NCBI RefSeq assembly: GCF_000789235.1
Contig: NZ_KN525716.1
Coordinates: 1,465,674-1,529,673 of the forward strand
Direction: 5' to 3'
DNA from: Wocania ichthyoenteri Th78
Lineage (GTDB): Bacteria > Bacteroidota > Bacteroidia > Flavobacteriales > Flavobacteriaceae
Length of the DNA: 64,000 bases
The translations under genes were made by a program, and so were the position numbers. Under the pieces are notes generated by a model. The model saw only the letters and a list, made by a program, of their open reading frames with translations, was not told the origin of the DNA and ran no database searches. Below are positions 43,727 through 51,675 of the stretch, piece after piece (the first letter of the stretch is position 1; the number at the start of each line of letters is the position of its first letter).

Positions 43727-45343
43727 CTAGAACGCATACCTTTGTGGTCCACCACGTCTAATTTCTTCACTACAATGTTCTTCAAACTTCTTAAAGTTTT
43801 CACGAAAAGCATTTGTTAATTTAAAAGCTGTTGTATAATACGCTTTATCATCATTCCAAGTGGCACGCGGACTTAAAACTTCTGTTGGAACACCTGGACA
43901 GGATCTTGGTTGGGCAACTCCAAAAACCGAATGGATATGGTAATTATCATAGGTATACAATCCTAAATCACCATTTAACACAGCATTAATCATGGCGCGT
44001 GTATATTTTAATTTCATTCTTGTTCCAACACCGTAAGGGCCACCTGTCCATCCCGTATTTACCAACCAAACATTAACTCCAGATTCTTTCATCTTCTTAC
44101 TTAACATTTCGGCATATTTTGCTGGATGAAGCGGCATAAAAGGCGCACCAAAACATGCTGAAAAATTTGGAGTTGGCTCTACAACTCCAGCTTCTGTTCC
44201 TGCTACTTTTGCCGTATAACCTGAAATGAAATGATACGCTGCTTGACTAGGTGTTAACTTAGAAATTGGAGGTAAAACTCCAAAAGCATCAGCGGTTAAA
44301 AAGAAAATGTTTTTTGGATTTTTCCCAATAGATGGTATTCTAATATTTTCAATATGATCTATCGGATAACTTACTCTAGTATTTTGTGTAATAGAAGTAT
44401 CTTCAAAATTAACATGTCCATTTTCATCTAAAATAACATTTTCAAGAATGGCTCCTTTTTTTATCGCATCGTATATTTCTGGTTCGTTATCTCTGGAGAG
44501 GTTAATCACTTTAGCGTAACAACCGCCTTCAAAATTAAAAACAGAGTTTTCGTTAGTCCAACCATGCTCATCATCACCAATTAAACTTCTGTTAGGATCT
44601 GTAGATAATGTTGTTTTACCTGTGCCAGATAATCCAAAGAAAATAGCCGTATCTCCATCTGCTCCAACATTAGCACTACAGTGCATTGGTAATGTGTTTT
44701 TAAATACTGGCAATATAAAATTTAAGGCAGAAAAAATACCTTTTTTAATTTCTCCAGTATAACCTGTTCCTCCAATTAAAGCAATCTTTTTAGTAAAATT
44801 TAAAATAGCAAAATTGTGTTGACGTGTTCCGTCTTCATCTGGAACAGCCATAAAACCTGGAGCGTTTACTACAGTCCATTCTGGAGCAAAATCTTTTAAC
44901 TCATCTTCAGTAGGACGCAAAAACATATTATATGCAAACTGATTACTCCAAGCATATTCGTTTATAACACGAATATTCAATTTATAATTTTCATCAGCAC
45001 AAGCAAAACTATCTCTTACATAAAGGTCTTTGTTAGAAAGATAATCCACAACCTTATTATATAATACATCAAACTTATCGGCATCAAATGGAATATTAAT
45101 ATTACCCCACCAAACGCGGTCTTTAGTTATATCATCTTTTACAATAAATCGATCTCTTGGTGACCGCCCTGTAAACTCTCCTGTATTAACTGCTAAAGCT
45201 CCAGACGAGGCTTCTTTACCTTGCCCTTTTTCAATAGCAATGTTATGGAGTTCTTTTGATGAAAGTTGATAATGTACTTTGGCATTTTTAATTCCGTAAG
45301 ATTCTAACGCAATCGTTTTCGTAACTTGGTTGTTATTTACCAT
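43727..45343 (-). CDS. pckA: Phosphoenolpyruvate carboxykinase (ATP)
   Basis: Protein of 538 residues. The ATP P-loop is GLSGTGKTT at 237-245, the PEPCK-specific metal region IGDDEHGW follows at about 254-261, and FTGRSPRDRF at 57-66 binds substrate. It converts oxaloacetate and ATP to phosphoenolpyruvate in gluconeogenesis. A consensus promoter lies directly upstream. It is monocistronic. Confidence 0.97.
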   Translation of the reverse strand: MVNNNQVTKTIALESYGIKNAKVHYQLSSKELHNIAIEKGQGKEASSGALAVNTGEFTGRSPRDRFIVKDDITKDRVWWGNINIPFDADKFDVLYNKVVDYLSNKDLYVRDSFACADENYKLNIRVINEYAWSNQFAYNMFLRPTEDELKDFAPEWTVVNAPGFMAVPDEDGTRQHNFAILNFTKKIALIGGTGYTGEIKKGIFSALNFILPVFKNTLPMHCSANVGADGDTAIFFGLSGTGKTTLSTDPNRSLIGDDEHGWTNENSVFNFEGGCYAKVINLSRDNEPEIYDAIKKGAILENVILDENGHVNFEDTSITQNTRVSYPIDHIENIRIPSIGKNPKNIFFLTADAFGVLPPISKLTPSQAAYHFISGYTAKVAGTEAGVVEPTPNFSACFGAPFMPLHPAKYAEMLSKKMKESGVNVWLVNTGWTGGPYGVGTRMKLKYTRAMINAVLNGDLGLYTYDNYHIHSVFGVAQPRSCPGVPTEVLSPRATWNDDKAYYTTAFKLTNAFRENFKKFEEHCSEEIRRGGPQRYAF

Positions 45344-45370
45344 TGTTTATTATAAAAATTATTTATTCTG

Positions 45371-45400
45371 CAAAATTAAACATTATTTTAACCCTACAAA
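45371..45400 (-). promoter_or_regulatory. Promoter of pckA
   Basis: The minus strand reads TTTG (45397-45400), 18 nt, then TAATTTTG (45371-45378): both elements match the Bacteroidota consensus. The leader is about 25 nt. Confidence 0.7.
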
Positions 45401-45404
45401 TTAT

Positions 45405-45803
45405 TTAATTATCATTTTTAGACTTAATTTTTAAGAAATCAACAAGTAAAAAAACCCAAGCTAAAATTAATAACAAACCACCAATTGGTGTTATAAATGC
45501 GATAGTTTTAAAATCGAAAGCTGTTAATATATTAGTTGCTAAACCATAAATAGAGCCTGAAAAGAAAATCACACCTATTAATACGAAGTAAAAAATAAGT
45601 CGTTTTGTTTTTTGGGTTACAAGCAAACTATTCCCAACAAACAGCAATAATATAGCATGATACATTTGATAGCGCACACCTGTTTCGAAAGTCTGAATAG
45701 ATTCAACCGAGATTAATGCTTTTAACCCATGTGCGCCAAAAGCTCCAAGAATAATGCTGATTATTCCTAATATGGATGCAGCAATTAAAATTTTCTTATT
45801 CAT
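45405..45803 (-). CDS. DUF423 small membrane protein
   Basis: Protein of 132 residues with four hydrophobic helices and the family features GAFGAHGLK at about 21-29, TGVRYQMYHAILLL, and GSIYGLA. DUF423 (YgdD-like) proteins are inner-membrane proteins without known function. It lies just upstream of the pckA promoter on the same strand and is divergent from the saccharopine-dehydrogenase-like gene. Confidence 0.9.
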   Translation of the reverse strand: MNKKILIAASILGIISIILGAFGAHGLKALISVESIQTFETGVRYQMYHAILLLFVGNSLLVTQKTKRLIFYFVLIGVIFFSGSIYGLATNILTAFDFKTIAFITPIGGLLLILAWVFLLVDFLKIKSKNDN

Positions 45804-45916
45804 AATTTATATAGATTATTCGTAAAAAATCCTTTTTATATTTATTAAATTCGCAAAACTAAATCGCTTAAAAGCACACTTAATTTTAAAAACAAAATTA
45901 CTCAACAAATCTCACT

Positions 45917-47281
45917 ATGCGAAAGATTTTAGTTATTGGTTCTGGAAAATCTACATCATTCCTTATAAAATATTTATTAGATAAATCTGAGTCTGAAAAT
46001 CTTTATATCACTATTGGCGACATCAATATAGAAAACGCTAAAAAACTAATTGGCAATCATAAAAACGCGACTGCAATTACATTAGATGTCTTTAATGAAA
46101 TTTCGCGTATTGAGGCAATTAAAAATACAGATATTGTAGTATCTATGCTACCTGCACGCTTTCATATAGAAGTGGCAAAAAACTGTATTCAATATAAAAA
46201 GCATATGGTAACGGCATCTTATATAAGCCCAGAAATGCAAGCTTTAAATGATGACGCTAAAGCAAATGGACTCGTTTTAATGAATGAAATTGGTGTCGAT
46301 CCTGGTATAGATCACATGAGTGCTATGCAGGTTTTAGACAGCATTAGAGATAAAGGCGGTAACGTTATTTTATTTGAATCGTTTACTGGCGGATTAGTTG
46401 CACCTGAAAGCGATAATAATTTATGGAATTATAAATTTACTTGGAACCCCAGAAATGTGGTTGTTGCAGGACAAGGTAGTGCTGCTAAGTTTTTACAAGA
46501 AGGCACTTATAAATATATTCCGTACAACCGTTTGTTTAGACGCACCGAATTTCTAGAAGTTGATGGTTTTGGGCGTTTTGAAGTTTATGCCAACCGCGAT
46601 TCTCTAAAATACCAAAGTGTATACGGATTAGATAATATTAAAACATTATATCGCGGCACCATGCGTCGTGTTGGTTTTAGTCGTGCGTGGAATATTTTTG
46701 TAACCTTAGGAATGACAGACGATAGCTATACCATTGAAGATAGTGAAAACATGAGCTATCGCGATTTTGTTAATGCCTTTTTAACCTATAGTCCCACAGA
46801 TTCTGTGGAATTAAAATTAAGGCATGCGCTTAAAATAGATCAAGATGATATTGTTTGGGACAAGCTTGTAGAACTGGATATTTTTAATGCTAATAAAAGA
46901 GTAGAACTTAAAAAAGCAACACCAGCTCAAATTCTTCAAAAAATACTCATGGATAGTTGGACACTTGAAGAAAACGATAAAGACATGCTTGTTATGTACC
47001 ATAAATTTGGATACGAACTTAACGGTAAAAAACACCAAATAGACGCCACAATGGTTACGCTTGGCGACGACCAAACTTATACCGCTATGGCGAAAACCGT
47101 TGGCTTACCAGTTGCTATTGCTACACTTGCTATATTAAATAAAAAAATAACAACTCCTGGTGTGCAAATGCCTATTACTAAAGAAGTTTACCAACCCATT
47201 TTAAAAGAATTAAAAGATTTTGGTATTCAGTTTAACGAAAAAGAAGTGCCTTATTTGGGGTATAATCCATTAAATAATTAA
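45917..47281 (+). CDS. Saccharopine dehydrogenase-family protein
   Basis: Protein of 454 residues. The Rossmann start is ILVIGSGKSTSFLIKYLL, followed by the family's NADP-binding strands (VSMLPARFHIEVAKNCI), NEIGVDPGIDHMSAM at about 132-146 and SFTGGLVAPESDNNLWNYKFTW. Members reduce or oxidise saccharopine-like imines. In Bacteroidota this enzyme could act in lysine degradation, which would fit the glutaryl-CoA dehydrogenase type gene at 25.2 kb, but they are not adjacent. The specific reaction is not proven. Confidence 0.88.
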   Translation: MRKILVIGSGKSTSFLIKYLLDKSESENLYITIGDINIENAKKLIGNHKNATAITLDVFNEISRIEAIKNTDIVVSMLPARFHIEVAKNCIQYKKHMVTASYISPEMQALNDDAKANGLVLMNEIGVDPGIDHMSAMQVLDSIRDKGGNVILFESFTGGLVAPESDNNLWNYKFTWNPRNVVVAGQGSAAKFLQEGTYKYIPYNRLFRRTEFLEVDGFGRFEVYANRDSLKYQSVYGLDNIKTLYRGTMRRVGFSRAWNIFVTLGMTDDSYTIEDSENMSYRDFVNAFLTYSPTDSVELKLRHALKIDQDDIVWDKLVELDIFNANKRVELKKATPAQILQKILMDSWTLEENDKDMLVMYHKFGYELNGKKHQIDATMVTLGDDQTYTAMAKTVGLPVAIATLAILNKKITTPGVQMPITKEVYQPILKELKDFGIQFNEKEVPYLGYNPLNN

Positions 47282-47298
47282 TTCTTGGACGTTACCCA

Positions 47299-47332
47299 CC
47301 CTTCGACTACGCTCAGCGTAAGTGGTCGCGCT
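47299..47332. repeat. Interspersed repeat, second copy of the 6182 repeat
   Basis: CTTCGACTACGCTCAGCGTA and the following AGTGGTCGCGCT match the segment at 6183-6213 with five or so changes. It lies between the saccharopine-dehydrogenase-like gene and the HEPN unit. The rest of 47282-47466 shows no gene. Confidence 0.6.
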
Positions 47333-47466
47333 TTACTCAATGTTTTTTATTTAAAATTAATGAATTCGTGAATATAAGTATTTCACTACTCAATCTTTTT
47401 GTTTTTAAGTAAATAAAAAGGATTTCAAATATACCATTCAATCCCCAACGCAGAAAAACTTGGAGA

Positions 47467-47604
47467 TTCGTTTAACGGTTACGTATAAGAATAGTGCGGT
47501 TTTGTGTCCGAGGATTTTCCGCAGGAAAATCAGAGTGACCAAATACGCACTAACCTTTGATTAAGCATTAAAATTAGCATTATTTTTATACAATGTTGTA
47601 GTTA
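47467..47604. repeat. Left arm of the HEPN unit, multi-layer hairpin
   Basis: Nested pairings: GTATAAGAATAGTGC (47483-47497) with GCATTATTTTTATAC (47577-47591), 13 of 15; AGTGCG (47493-47498) with CGCACT (47546-47551); and GATTTTCC-GCA-GGAAAATC (47513-47531), perfect. The arm ends 4 bp from the HEPN gene's stop codon. Confidence 0.7.
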
Positions 47605-47608
47605 GTTT

Positions 47609-48391
47609 TTATAATTTAAACTCTTTCTTTTCATCATATGTTTTATTCTTATCGGAAAACACATCTCTCATCAATTGAAAACTTCCTTGCTCGATAAGAG
47701 GCGTGTCCGTATATTTATTTAATTCCTTATTAAACTTTAAATAGTAATTCGTCTTTCTCTTCCGAGTATGATTGGTCATTATCAGGGAATCAATTTCCAT
47801 TAACCAATTAGCTATTAAATCCAAATAATCAATAAATGTATGTGAACTGATATAAAACTTCTTTTCTTTTACTCTATTTGAATCATGAACTATGCTATGT
47901 CTAACTTTAATTATTAAAAAAATAGTTTTTATATCAATATTAGAAATATTAAGGATATCCATTTCGAAAATTATCTTGAATAAAGTATTTACTTTAGGTA
48001 AGTTATGATAAATAACGTCCTCCAAAGTGTTTATTGTTAATGATTCAGGACCTTCGATTACATGTTTAGGAGATAAACTTTTTTGGAAATTAAACTCTTC
48101 TACAAATTTGATTGATTTGGAAGAATCTTTCTTTATGTGCTCTACGAGTATATTATGCAGGTAACTTTCCATGATAGAAATAACATTAACTAATAAATGG
48201 TTATAGATAAGGTTTTTATCATTGAACTTTTTAATTTTTTCGTAAGTGAGGTCTTCTTGAGAATTAGTCTGTATGTTGGAGTTTTTAAATAGAGATGGAT
48301 TTATAAACTTAAATAATGAAATATTGATAGCCGTTTCTAAAATATCTTCTAGGTCGGTAATAAATAATTTAATAGAATTACTCTTCTTCAT
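47609..48391 (-). CDS. HEPN-domain protein, candidate RNase (RiboL-PSP/MAE_28990-like)
   Basis: Protein of 260 residues, helical, without signal or membrane segments. Residues 164-169 read RHSIVH, the R-x4-H motif that forms the RNase site in HEPN dimers, followed by Asp170. The preceding helix VNVISIMESYLHNILVEHI (about 69-86) resembles the conserved acidic helix of MAE_28990/RiboL-PSP HEPN families. HEPN proteins act in toxin-antitoxin, abortive infection and RNA processing. No partner antitoxin or nucleotidyltransferase is present; the gene stands alone between inverted hairpin arms. The domain call rests on the motif and fold pattern only and needs a profile search. Confidence 0.6.
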   Translation of the reverse strand: MKKSNSIKLFITDLEDILETAINISLFKFINPSLFKNSNIQTNSQEDLTYEKIKKFNDKNLIYNHLLVNVISIMESYLHNILVEHIKKDSSKSIKFVEEFNFQKSLSPKHVIEGPESLTINTLEDVIYHNLPKVNTLFKIIFEMDILNISNIDIKTIFLIIKVRHSIVHDSNRVKEKKFYISSHTFIDYLDLIANWLMEIDSLIMTNHTRKRKTNYYLKFNKELNKYTDTPLIEQGSFQLMRDVFSDKNKTYDEKKEFKL

Positions 48392-48403
48392 TTATTTCTT
48401 AAT

Positions 48404-48467
48404 TAACTACAATGTTGATCGGATATAAACTGTTTGTTAATATGGTTTATATCCGCCGTTAAACGAA
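48404..48467. repeat. Right arm of the HEPN unit, hairpin
   Basis: GGATATAAAC (48421-48430) and GTTTATATCC (48445-48454) form a perfect 10-bp stem with a 14-nt loop, bounded by TAACTACAA on the gene side and CCGTTAAACGAA on the outer side. It lies 12 bp before the HEPN start codon, so it doubles as its upstream region. Confidence 0.7.
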
Positions 48468-48645
48468 GTTATGTTTTTTTTCTGACAAAGTAAAGCAAGT
48501 ATTCAAATCAAATGTTTCAGCTAGTTTTATAAAGCTTACACAAAACCTCCTTTCAATTTAAAATCAAATCCTTACTTTTATGTTTTAAAATTAAACAAAA
48601 CTACTTGATTTCCTTCTTCAAGGAAATGACATAAATAATTTATTA

Positions 48646-49116
48646 ATGAAAGTTATAAATCAAAACATCCATATTGATGGTATCGATAAAAAGATACTTA
48701 GGGCTTTAATGGCAGATGCCCGAACACCAATATTAGAAATTGCACGGGGCGTCGGTATTTCTGGTGCGGCCATTCATCAACGCTTACGGAAGCTTGAAAA
48801 ATCGGGGTTAATTTCGGGATCAAAATTTATTATCAATCCAAAAGTGTTGGGTTATACCACCATGGCTTTTATAGGTATTTATTTAGATAAAGCCATGAGT
48901 AACCCTGAAGCGGTAAGGCAGTTAAAAAAAATACCAGAAGTTTTAGAATGCCATTACACGACTGGTAATTGGAGTGTTTTTATTAAAATTTTGTGTAAAG
49001 ACAATGAGCATTTAATGCATTTGCTTAATAAAGAAATTCAATCAATTTCTGGTGTTTCGCGAACCGAAACGTTTATATCATTAGACCAACAAATTGATAG
49101 ACAAATTAGTATATGA
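48646..49116 (+). CDS. Lrp/AsnC-family transcriptional regulator
   Basis: Protein of 156 residues: an N-terminal helix-turn-helix (IDKKILRALMADARTPILEIARGVGISGAAIHQRLRKLE at about 14-51) and a C-terminal RAM ligand-binding domain (PEVLECHYTTGNWSVFIKI). Such proteins sense amino acids and control their metabolism. An inverted repeat TTTCCTT-N4-AAGGAAA at 48609-48626, 19 bp before the start, could be its own operator. It is convergent with glyS. Confidence 0.93.
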   Translation: MKVINQNIHIDGIDKKILRALMADARTPILEIARGVGISGAAIHQRLRKLEKSGLISGSKFIINPKVLGYTTMAFIGIYLDKAMSNPEAVRQLKKIPEVLECHYTTGNWSVFIKILCKDNEHLMHLLNKEIQSISGVSRTETFISLDQQIDRQISI

Positions 49117-49117
49117 T

Positions 49118-49148
49118 ATAAATCCCAAACATTGCGTTTGGGATTTAT
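49118..49148. terminator. Hairpin between the Lrp-type gene and glyS
   Basis: ATAAATCCCAAAC and GTTTGGGATTTAT form a perfect 13-bp stem with a 5-nt loop. It has only short flanking T or A runs, so termination strength is uncertain; it could serve both convergent genes. Confidence 0.55.
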
Positions 49149-49199
49149 AACTCATTATTTATCATTTATTATTTTGAGATTACTGATTTCGCAGGAATT

Positions 49200-50741
49200 T
49201 CACATCTTCATCAACCAAGAACGTACATCTACTTCTTGCTTAATAATAGCACGTAAATCTTCTATTTTCACACGCTGTTGCTCCATAGTATCTCTATGAC
49301 GAATAGTAACGGTGTTATCTTCTAAAGTATCATGGTCTACAGTAATACAAAATGGTGTACCGTTAGCATCTTGCCTTCTATAACGTCTTCCAACAGCATC
49401 TTTTTCATCATAAATTACATTAAAATCCCATTTTAAATCATCTATAATTTTACGAGCAATATCTGGTAATCCATCTTTTTTAACCAATGGTAAAACAGCT
49501 GCTTTTACAGGAGCCAAAACACTTGGTAATTTTAAAACGGTACGCGTTGTTCCGTTTTCGAGTTCTTCTTCTTGTAAAGAATTTGAGAATACTGCTAAAA
49601 ACATACGATCTAAACCAATAGAAGTTTCTAACACATACGGCGTATAGCTTGCATTATCCTCATGATCAAAATATTGTAATTTCTTTCCTGAATGTTCTTC
49701 ATGTGCTTTTAAATCGAAATCGGTACGCGAATGAATGCCTTCTAATTCTTTAAAACCAAATGGGAATTTAAACTCAATATCGGCAGCAGCATCAGCATAA
49801 TGCGCTAGTTTTTCATGATCGTGAAAACGATAATTATCGGCTCCCATACCTAAACTTAAATGCCATTTCATTCTATGTTCTTTCCAGTACTCGTACCATT
49901 CTTTTTGAGTTCCTGGTTTTATAAAAAACTGCATTTCCATTTGTTCAAACTCACGCATTCTAAAAATAAACTGTCTTGCAACAATTTCATTTCTAAAGGC
50001 TTTTCCGGTTTGTGCAATACCAAATGGAATTTTTAATCGACTCGTTTTCTGTACATTTAAAAAATTCACAAAAATCCCTTGAGCCGTTTCTGGGCGTAAG
50101 TATAAATCCATCGCAGATTCAGCCGATGCGCCTAACTTGGTTCCAAACATTAAATTAAATTGCTTAACATCAGTCCAGTTTTTACTTCCTGTTAACGGAT
50201 CTGCAATTTCTAATTCTTCAATAAGTGCTTTAACATCAACTAAATCTTCATTCTCTAAAGATTTTGCCATCCGCGAAAGCGTACTATTTATTTTTTCTTG
50301 ATAGCCAACTACGCGTCCGTTAGTAGAAACGAATTCTTCTTTGTTAAAAGCATCGCCAAAACGTTTTGAAGCTTTAGCCACTTCTTTGTCAATTTTAGCT
50401 TCAATTTTAGCGCAATAATCTTCAATTAAAACATCGGCACGATAACGTTTTTTAGAATCTTTATTATCAATTAATGGGTCGTTAAACGCATCTACATGCC
50501 CTGAAGCTTTCCAAGTGGTTGGATGCATAAATATAGCGGCATCAATACCTACTATATTTTCGTTCATTTGTACCATGGCTTTCCACCAATAGTCACGTAT
50601 GTTTTTCTTTAACTCTGCTCCGTTTTGTGCATAGTCGTAAACCGCACTTAAACCGTCATAAATTTCGCTACTTTGAAATACATATCCGTACTCCTTTGCA
50701 TGCGATATTACCTTCTTAAATTGATCGTCTTGATTTGCCAT
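49200..50741 (-). CDS. glyS: Glycyl-tRNA synthetase (single-chain class II)
   Basis: Protein of 513 residues from the ATG at 50741 (MANQDDQFKK). A longer frame reaching 50807 would include the promoter and is rejected. Class II motifs are LRPETAQGIFVNFLN, IPFGIAQTGKAFRNE, REFEQMEMQFF and EPSIGLDR-type ETSIGLDRMF. An anticodon-binding domain forms the C-terminus. It charges tRNA-Gly. A -7 element lies only 5 bp before the start codon, implying a very short leader. Confidence 0.96.
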   Translation of the reverse strand: MANQDDQFKKVISHAKEYGYVFQSSEIYDGLSAVYDYAQNGAELKKNIRDYWWKAMVQMNENIVGIDAAIFMHPTTWKASGHVDAFNDPLIDNKDSKKRYRADVLIEDYCAKIEAKIDKEVAKASKRFGDAFNKEEFVSTNGRVVGYQEKINSTLSRMAKSLENEDLVDVKALIEELEIADPLTGSKNWTDVKQFNLMFGTKLGASAESAMDLYLRPETAQGIFVNFLNVQKTSRLKIPFGIAQTGKAFRNEIVARQFIFRMREFEQMEMQFFIKPGTQKEWYEYWKEHRMKWHLSLGMGADNYRFHDHEKLAHYADAAADIEFKFPFGFKELEGIHSRTDFDLKAHEEHSGKKLQYFDHEDNASYTPYVLETSIGLDRMFLAVFSNSLQEEELENGTTRTVLKLPSVLAPVKAAVLPLVKKDGLPDIARKIIDDLKWDFNVIYDEKDAVGRRYRRQDANGTPFCITVDHDTLEDNTVTIRHRDTMEQQRVKIEDLRAIIKQEVDVRSWLMKM

Positions 50742-50746
50742 AGGTG

Positions 50747-50754
50747 CAAAAATA
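50747..50754 (-). promoter_or_regulatory. -7 promoter element abutting glyS
   Basis: The minus strand reads TATTTTTG, a perfect TAnnTTTG, ending 5 bp before the ATG. Predicted leader is about 0-4 nt. No convincing -33 element was found. Confidence 0.5.
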
Positions 50755-50870
50755 AAAAACCGCTTTAAACTAAAGGCGTTCTTGGTTAAAATTTGCGACG
50801 AATTCATTAATAAATATTTATATTCGTGTATTTGAGACTGATTTTTGGTAATAATCCTCGATTTCGCAAA

Positions 50871-51548
50871 ATGCTTAAAGCAGTAGTTAATTTATTCTTT
50901 CCAAAAGTATGTTATGCGTGTCTTAATTTATTAAACGACAACGAAGACACGATTTGTATAGATTGCAGACACGATTTACCCGTTACCAATTTTCATTTTG
51001 ATGACAACGATGCTATAAAGAAGGTGCTTTACGGACGTGCCAAAGTAGAAAACGGCACTGCACTTTTTAGGTTTGAAAAAAAGGGATTGGTACAGCAACT
51101 CATTCACGGATTAAAATACAAAGGCTACGACAATATTGGTTTTTTCTTAGGCAATTGGCTTGGTGGTGAGTTGAAAGAAGTTGAAGCTTATAAAGATATT
51201 GACATTGTAATCCCTGTTCCGCTTCATAAAAACAAATTAAAAAAAAGAGGTTTTAATCAAGTGGCGAAGTTCGGACAACAAATTGCAAAAGCTTTAAACA
51301 CAGATTATAAAGATAATGTCTTGGTTAAAATCACCAATACCAAGTCGCAAACTACAAAAGGGCGCATTTCTCGTTGGATGAATTCAGAAGAATTATTTGC
51401 TTTACAAAACGCGTCAACTATTGAAAACAAACATATTCTTCTAGTAGATGATATTATTACCACAGGAGCTACACTTGAAGCTTGTATTGCAGTTTTAAAT
51501 CAAGCGAAACATATAAAAATAAGTATTGCAACCATGGCAATAGCTTAA
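50871..51548 (+). CDS. ComF-family phosphoribosyltransferase
   Basis: Protein of 225 residues from the ATG at 50871 (an upstream GTG at 50826 would add 15 residues unlike the family). The N-terminus has zinc-ribbon pairs CYAC and CIDC. The C-terminal half has the PRPP-binding LLVDDIITTGAT of type I phosphoribosyltransferases. ComF is needed for DNA uptake in competent bacteria, and related proteins are near-universal in Bacteroidota. It is divergent from glyS. Confidence 0.9.
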   Translation: MLKAVVNLFFPKVCYACLNLLNDNEDTICIDCRHDLPVTNFHFDDNDAIKKVLYGRAKVENGTALFRFEKKGLVQQLIHGLKYKGYDNIGFFLGNWLGGELKEVEAYKDIDIVIPVPLHKNKLKKRGFNQVAKFGQQIAKALNTDYKDNVLVKITNTKSQTTKGRISRWMNSEELFALQNASTIENKHILLVDDIITTGATLEACIAVLNQAKHIKISIATMAIA

Positions 51549-51646
51549 TGTATTGTCCGTTATGTTTCTAAAATTATGTAGATTACTACATAAAACTATT
51601 TTTTTTTATTCTGTTTTTTGTGAATTTCAGAACAAAAAAATTCATG

Positions 51647-51654
51647 TACTTTTG
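51647..51654 (+). promoter_or_regulatory. -7 promoter element of the Ig-like lipoprotein gene
   Basis: TACTTTTG, a perfect TAnnTTTG, giving a leader of about 19 nt to the ATG at 51676. It supports that start over an upstream one at 51553. Confidence 0.5.
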
Positions 51655-51675
51655 CTAAAAATTAAAAATGAGTCA

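Larger units (their letters stand above)
47467..48467. mobile_element. Putative single-gene cassette bounded by inverted hairpin arms
   Basis: A 1,001-bp unit. The outer ends are a perfect 12-bp inverted repeat, TTCGTTTAACGG (47467-47478) and CCGTTAAACGAA (48456-48467). The inner ends next to the gene are a perfect 9-bp inverted repeat, TTGTAGTTA (47596-47604) and TAACTACAA (48404-48412). Each arm between them folds into a hairpin. Only one gene, a HEPN-type protein, lies inside. No transposase and no target duplication were seen, so mobility is inference; the symmetry is directly visible. Confidence 0.5.

Noticed and set aside
47467-48467. The HEPN unit as an integron gene cassette
   Set aside because: The two arms point in opposite directions, only the RYYYAAC-like box is present, and no integrase is in the window. 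Standard cassettes carry one attC in a fixed orientation.
50742-50807. Longer N-terminus of glycyl-tRNA synthetase
   Set aside because: The added residues are unlike the family and would cover a perfect TAnnTTTG promoter element.
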